Positions 61,889 through 64,000 of a stretch of DNA of 64,000 nucleotides are shown here, piece after piece. The first letter of the stretch is position 1, and the number at the start of each line of letters is the position of its first letter. Made by a program: the position numbers and the translations under genes. Source of the DNA: Bacillota bacterium (GTDB taxonomy: Bacteria; Bacillota; Clostridia; TANB77; CAG-465); assembly GCA_023460235.1 (NCBI GenBank), contig JAEWRE010000016.1, positions 62,001-126,000 on the forward strand, written 5' to 3'. The notes below the pieces were generated by a model. That model was given only the letters and a program-made list of their open reading frames with translations. It ran no database searches and had not been told where the DNA came from.

Positions 61889-62815
61889 ATGAATAAAATA
61901 GCTGTTTTAATACCATGTTATAATGAAGAATTGACAATTGAAAAAGTAGTGAAAGATTTTAAATCAGAATTACCTGATGCAGATATTTTTGTTTATAATA
62001 ACAATTCAAAGGATAAATCAGAAGAGATAGCAAGAGATGCTGGTGCAATAGTTGTAAATGAATATAAGCAAGGAAAAGGAAATGTTATAAGAAGTATGTT
62101 TAGAGATGTAGATGCTGATATATACATTATGGTAGATGCCGATGATACTTATCCTGCTAATGAAGTACATGAATTAATAAAGATAGTTGAAGAAGGTAAA
62201 GCTGATATGGTTATTGGTGATAGATTATCTAATGGGACCTATGAAAATGAAAATAAACGTAATTTTCATAATCTAGGTAATATGATAGTTAAAAATTCAA
62301 TTAATTTAATTTTTAATAGTAATTTAAAAGATATAATGACAGGATACAGAGTATTTAATAGAGATTTTGTAAAGAACTTTCCTGTAATAAGTAAAGGATT
62401 TGAAATTGAAACTGAAATGTCATTTCATGCATTAGATAGAAATTATAAAATAGTTGAAATACCAATAACATATAAGGATAGACCAGAAGGTAGTGAATCG
62501 AAACTTAATACATTTAGTGACGGATTTAGGGTATTATTAACTATATTTAATATGTGTAAAAATTATAAACCATTTGCATTCTTTTCTATAATTTCATTTG
62601 TTTTATTAATTATATCACTAATAATAGGTGTGCCTGTTTTTATTGAATTTTTTAAAACTGGTCTTGTAACAAAATTTCCAAGTGGAATTCTTGCTACAGG
62701 AATAGCAATATGTGGAATATTATTTTTTATTTCTGGTGTAATATTAGATACACTTGTTAGACAACATAAAGAAACTTTGGAATTGTTTAGAACTGTTAAT
62801 AATAAAAAAATATAA
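61889..62815 (+). CDS. GT2 glycosyltransferase with C-terminal membrane helices (polyprenyl-phosphate hexose synthase-like)
   Basis: The 308 aa protein has VLIPCYNEELTIEKVV, YNNNSKD, MVDADDTYP (DxD), DIMTGYRVFNR, then two membrane segments (about 230-285). This is the DPM/WcaA-like group that builds lipid-phosphate sugars. It has its own promoter and a weak hairpin after it, so it is regulated apart from the export operon. TGGAGG lies before the ATG. Confidence 0.9.
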   Translation: MNKIAVLIPCYNEELTIEKVVKDFKSELPDADIFVYNNNSKDKSEEIARDAGAIVVNEYKQGKGNVIRSMFRDVDADIYIMVDADDTYPANEVHELIKIVEEGKADMVIGDRLSNGTYENENKRNFHNLGNMIVKNSINLIFNSNLKDIMTGYRVFNRDFVKNFPVISKGFEIETEMSFHALDRNYKIVEIPITYKDRPEGSESKLNTFSDGFRVLLTIFNMCKNYKPFAFFSIISFVLLIISLIIGVPVFIEFFKTGLVTKFPSGILATGIAICGILFFISGVILDTLVRQHKETLELFRTVNNKKI

Positions 62816-62835
62816 AATGAGAATTAAAGAAGAAT

Positions 62836-62890
62836 AATTAGTGATGAAAATTAAATTTTAGATTTAAATATTATCACTAATTTATTTCTT
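62836..62890 (+). terminator. Possible terminator after the GT2 gene at 61889
   Basis: A 10-bp outer stem (62836-62845 with 62873-62882) with an AT-rich interior, then TTTATTTCTT-like sequence. The T-run is broken, so this is tentative. Confidence 0.5.
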
Positions 62891-62902
62891 AGTATACAAA
62901 TA

Positions 62903-62931
62903 TTGATTGTTTAATAATTTTGTTATATACT
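62903..62931 (+). promoter_or_regulatory. Promoter of galE
   Basis: TTGATT at 62903-62908, 17 bases, TATACT at 62926-62931. Confidence 0.6.
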
Positions 62932-62984
62932 AATAATACAATTTTTATTATATAAAATAATATCTAAATATAGGAGGTAATATT

Positions 62985-63986
62985 ATGTCTATACTGGTTA
63001 CTGGTGGTGCTGGGTATATTGGTTCTCACACATGTGTTGAATTATTAAATAAAGGAAATGATATTGTAATTGTTGATGATTTATCAAATAGTAAAAAAAT
63101 AGCTATTGATAACATTACTAAAATTACAAATAGAAAAATAAAATTTTATGAAGGGAGTATATTAAATAGCGATATACTTGAAAAAATATTTACTGAAAAT
63201 GAAATTGAATCTGTAATTCATTTTGCCGGATTTAAGGCAGTTGGTGAATCAGTAAAAGAACCAATAAAATACTATATGAATAATATTTCTGGTACATTAG
63301 TACTTTTAAAGGTAATGAAAAAATATAATGTAAAAAAAATAATTTTTAGTTCATCAGCTACAATTTATGGAGATCCTGGTAAAGTTCCTTATACGGAGGA
63401 TATGCCACTTGGAGTTACTACTAATCCTTATGGTACATCTAAATTAATGATAGAGAGAATACTACAAGATTTATATATTTCTGATAATACTTGGAAAATT
63501 TGTATACTTAGATATTTTAATCCAGTAGGGGCTCATGAAAGTGGCTTACTTGGAGAAGATCCACAAGGAATACCAAATAACCTAATGCCATATATTACTA
63601 AAGTGGCAAAAGGAAAGCTTCAAGTATTATCAATATTTGGAAATGATTATGATACTTATGATGGTACAGGAGTGAGAGATTATATACATGTAGTAGATTT
63701 AGCAGTAGGTCACATTAAAGCCTTAGATAAAATAAATAAATCAGAAGATGGAATATATATATATAATTTAGGAAATGGCAATGGAATAAGTGTTTTAGAT
63801 CTTGTTAATACTTTTGAAAAAGTAAATAATATTAATATTCCATATAAAATAGTTCCAAGAAGAGCTGGAGATTTAGCAGAATGCTATGCTGATACAAAAA
63901 AAGCAAAGGAAGAACTTGATTTTAAGACAACTAAAACTATTGAAGATATGTGTAGAGATAGTTGGAATTTTGAAAAAAATAATTAA
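62985..63986 (+). CDS. galE: UDP-glucose 4-epimerase
   Basis: GalE interconverts UDP-glucose and UDP-galactose with tightly bound NAD. The 333 aa SDR has TGGAGYIGSHT, the HFAGFKAVGESV segment, SSSATIYG, YxxxK (Y149, K153 in PYGTSK) and RYFNPVGAHESGLLGEDP. TAGGAGGTAA lies before the ATG. It stands at the end of the polysaccharide region and probably supplies a galactose donor; no gal operon genes are adjacent. Confidence 0.96.
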   Translation: MSILVTGGAGYIGSHTCVELLNKGNDIVIVDDLSNSKKIAIDNITKITNRKIKFYEGSILNSDILEKIFTENEIESVIHFAGFKAVGESVKEPIKYYMNNISGTLVLLKVMKKYNVKKIIFSSSATIYGDPGKVPYTEDMPLGVTTNPYGTSKLMIERILQDLYISDNTWKICILRYFNPVGAHESGLLGEDPQGIPNNLMPYITKVAKGKLQVLSIFGNDYDTYDGTGVRDYIHVVDLAVGHIKALDKINKSEDGIYIYNLGNGNGISVLDLVNTFEKVNNINIPYKIVPRRAGDLAECYADTKKAKEELDFKTTKTIEDMCRDSWNFEKNN

Positions 63987-64000
63987 TTCACAAAGAATAT

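Noticed and set aside
1..64000. tRNA genes, CRISPR arrays, insertion sequences or prophage
   Set aside because: No cloverleaf-like or GTTCRANYC segments were noticed between genes, no spaced repeats, no transposase, integrase or phage structural proteins. The check was by eye, so a degenerate element could be missed.

Overview
The window is very AT-rich (roughly three quarters A+T). It uses the standard code with AGGAGG-type ribosome binding sites and many TTGACA-N17-TATAAT promoters. It carries sporulation genes (spoIIR, dipicolinate synthase dpaA, a Spo0A-like response regulator), GatCAB and AddA. Together these point to a spore-forming, low-GC Clostridia-class Firmicute, but I cannot name the genus from sequence alone. 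No rRNA, tRNA, CRISPR array, transposase or prophage was found.

Positions 1-27300 are mostly core housekeeping. They hold a 5'-truncated addA, pgeF, pgsA, an S66 carboxypeptidase, a nitroreductase-like protein, a secreted nuclease, a Bax-inhibitor-1 protein, murD, and a two-component system with an exported partner. Next come a VanY-type carboxypeptidase, a TVP38 membrane protein, msrAB, a tandem-HTH regulator, a hydrolase, ASCH and HAD proteins and spoIIR. A gatC-gatA-proS-gatB translation operon closes this part. Convergent gene pairs share long perfect hairpins that contain both stop codons.

Positions 27300-31200 form an accessory signalling locus. It has an XRE repressor, a divergent Spo0A-family response regulator, a 13-codon microORF under palindromic sites, and a multi-pass AgrC-like GHKL histidine kinase. 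This is the best candidate for an undescribed system: peptide sensing connected to a Spo0A-like output.

Positions 31460-38400 carry an envelope-lipid unit (cardiolipin synthase, patatin phospholipase, acetyltransferase), dpaA, a large pilin-like glycine-rich surface protein and folD.

Positions 38600-63986 are a 25 kb surface-polysaccharide region in about five transcription units. It contains a two-gene lipid-linked sugar transfer module and a hexose phosphomutase with rmlDACB (dTDP-L-rhamnose). A 15.6 kb operon follows: a Wzm/Wzt ABC exporter with a C-terminal glycan-binding extension, glycosyltransferases, a methyltransferase-kinase-coiled-coil protein resembling the chain-terminating ruler WbdD, a membrane/tandem-GT2 fusion with an internal start, DUF2304 and SMR-like proteins. 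A further GT2 and galE end the window. Together they suggest a rhamnose-containing polymer that is made in the cytoplasm, capped, and exported by an ABC transporter.
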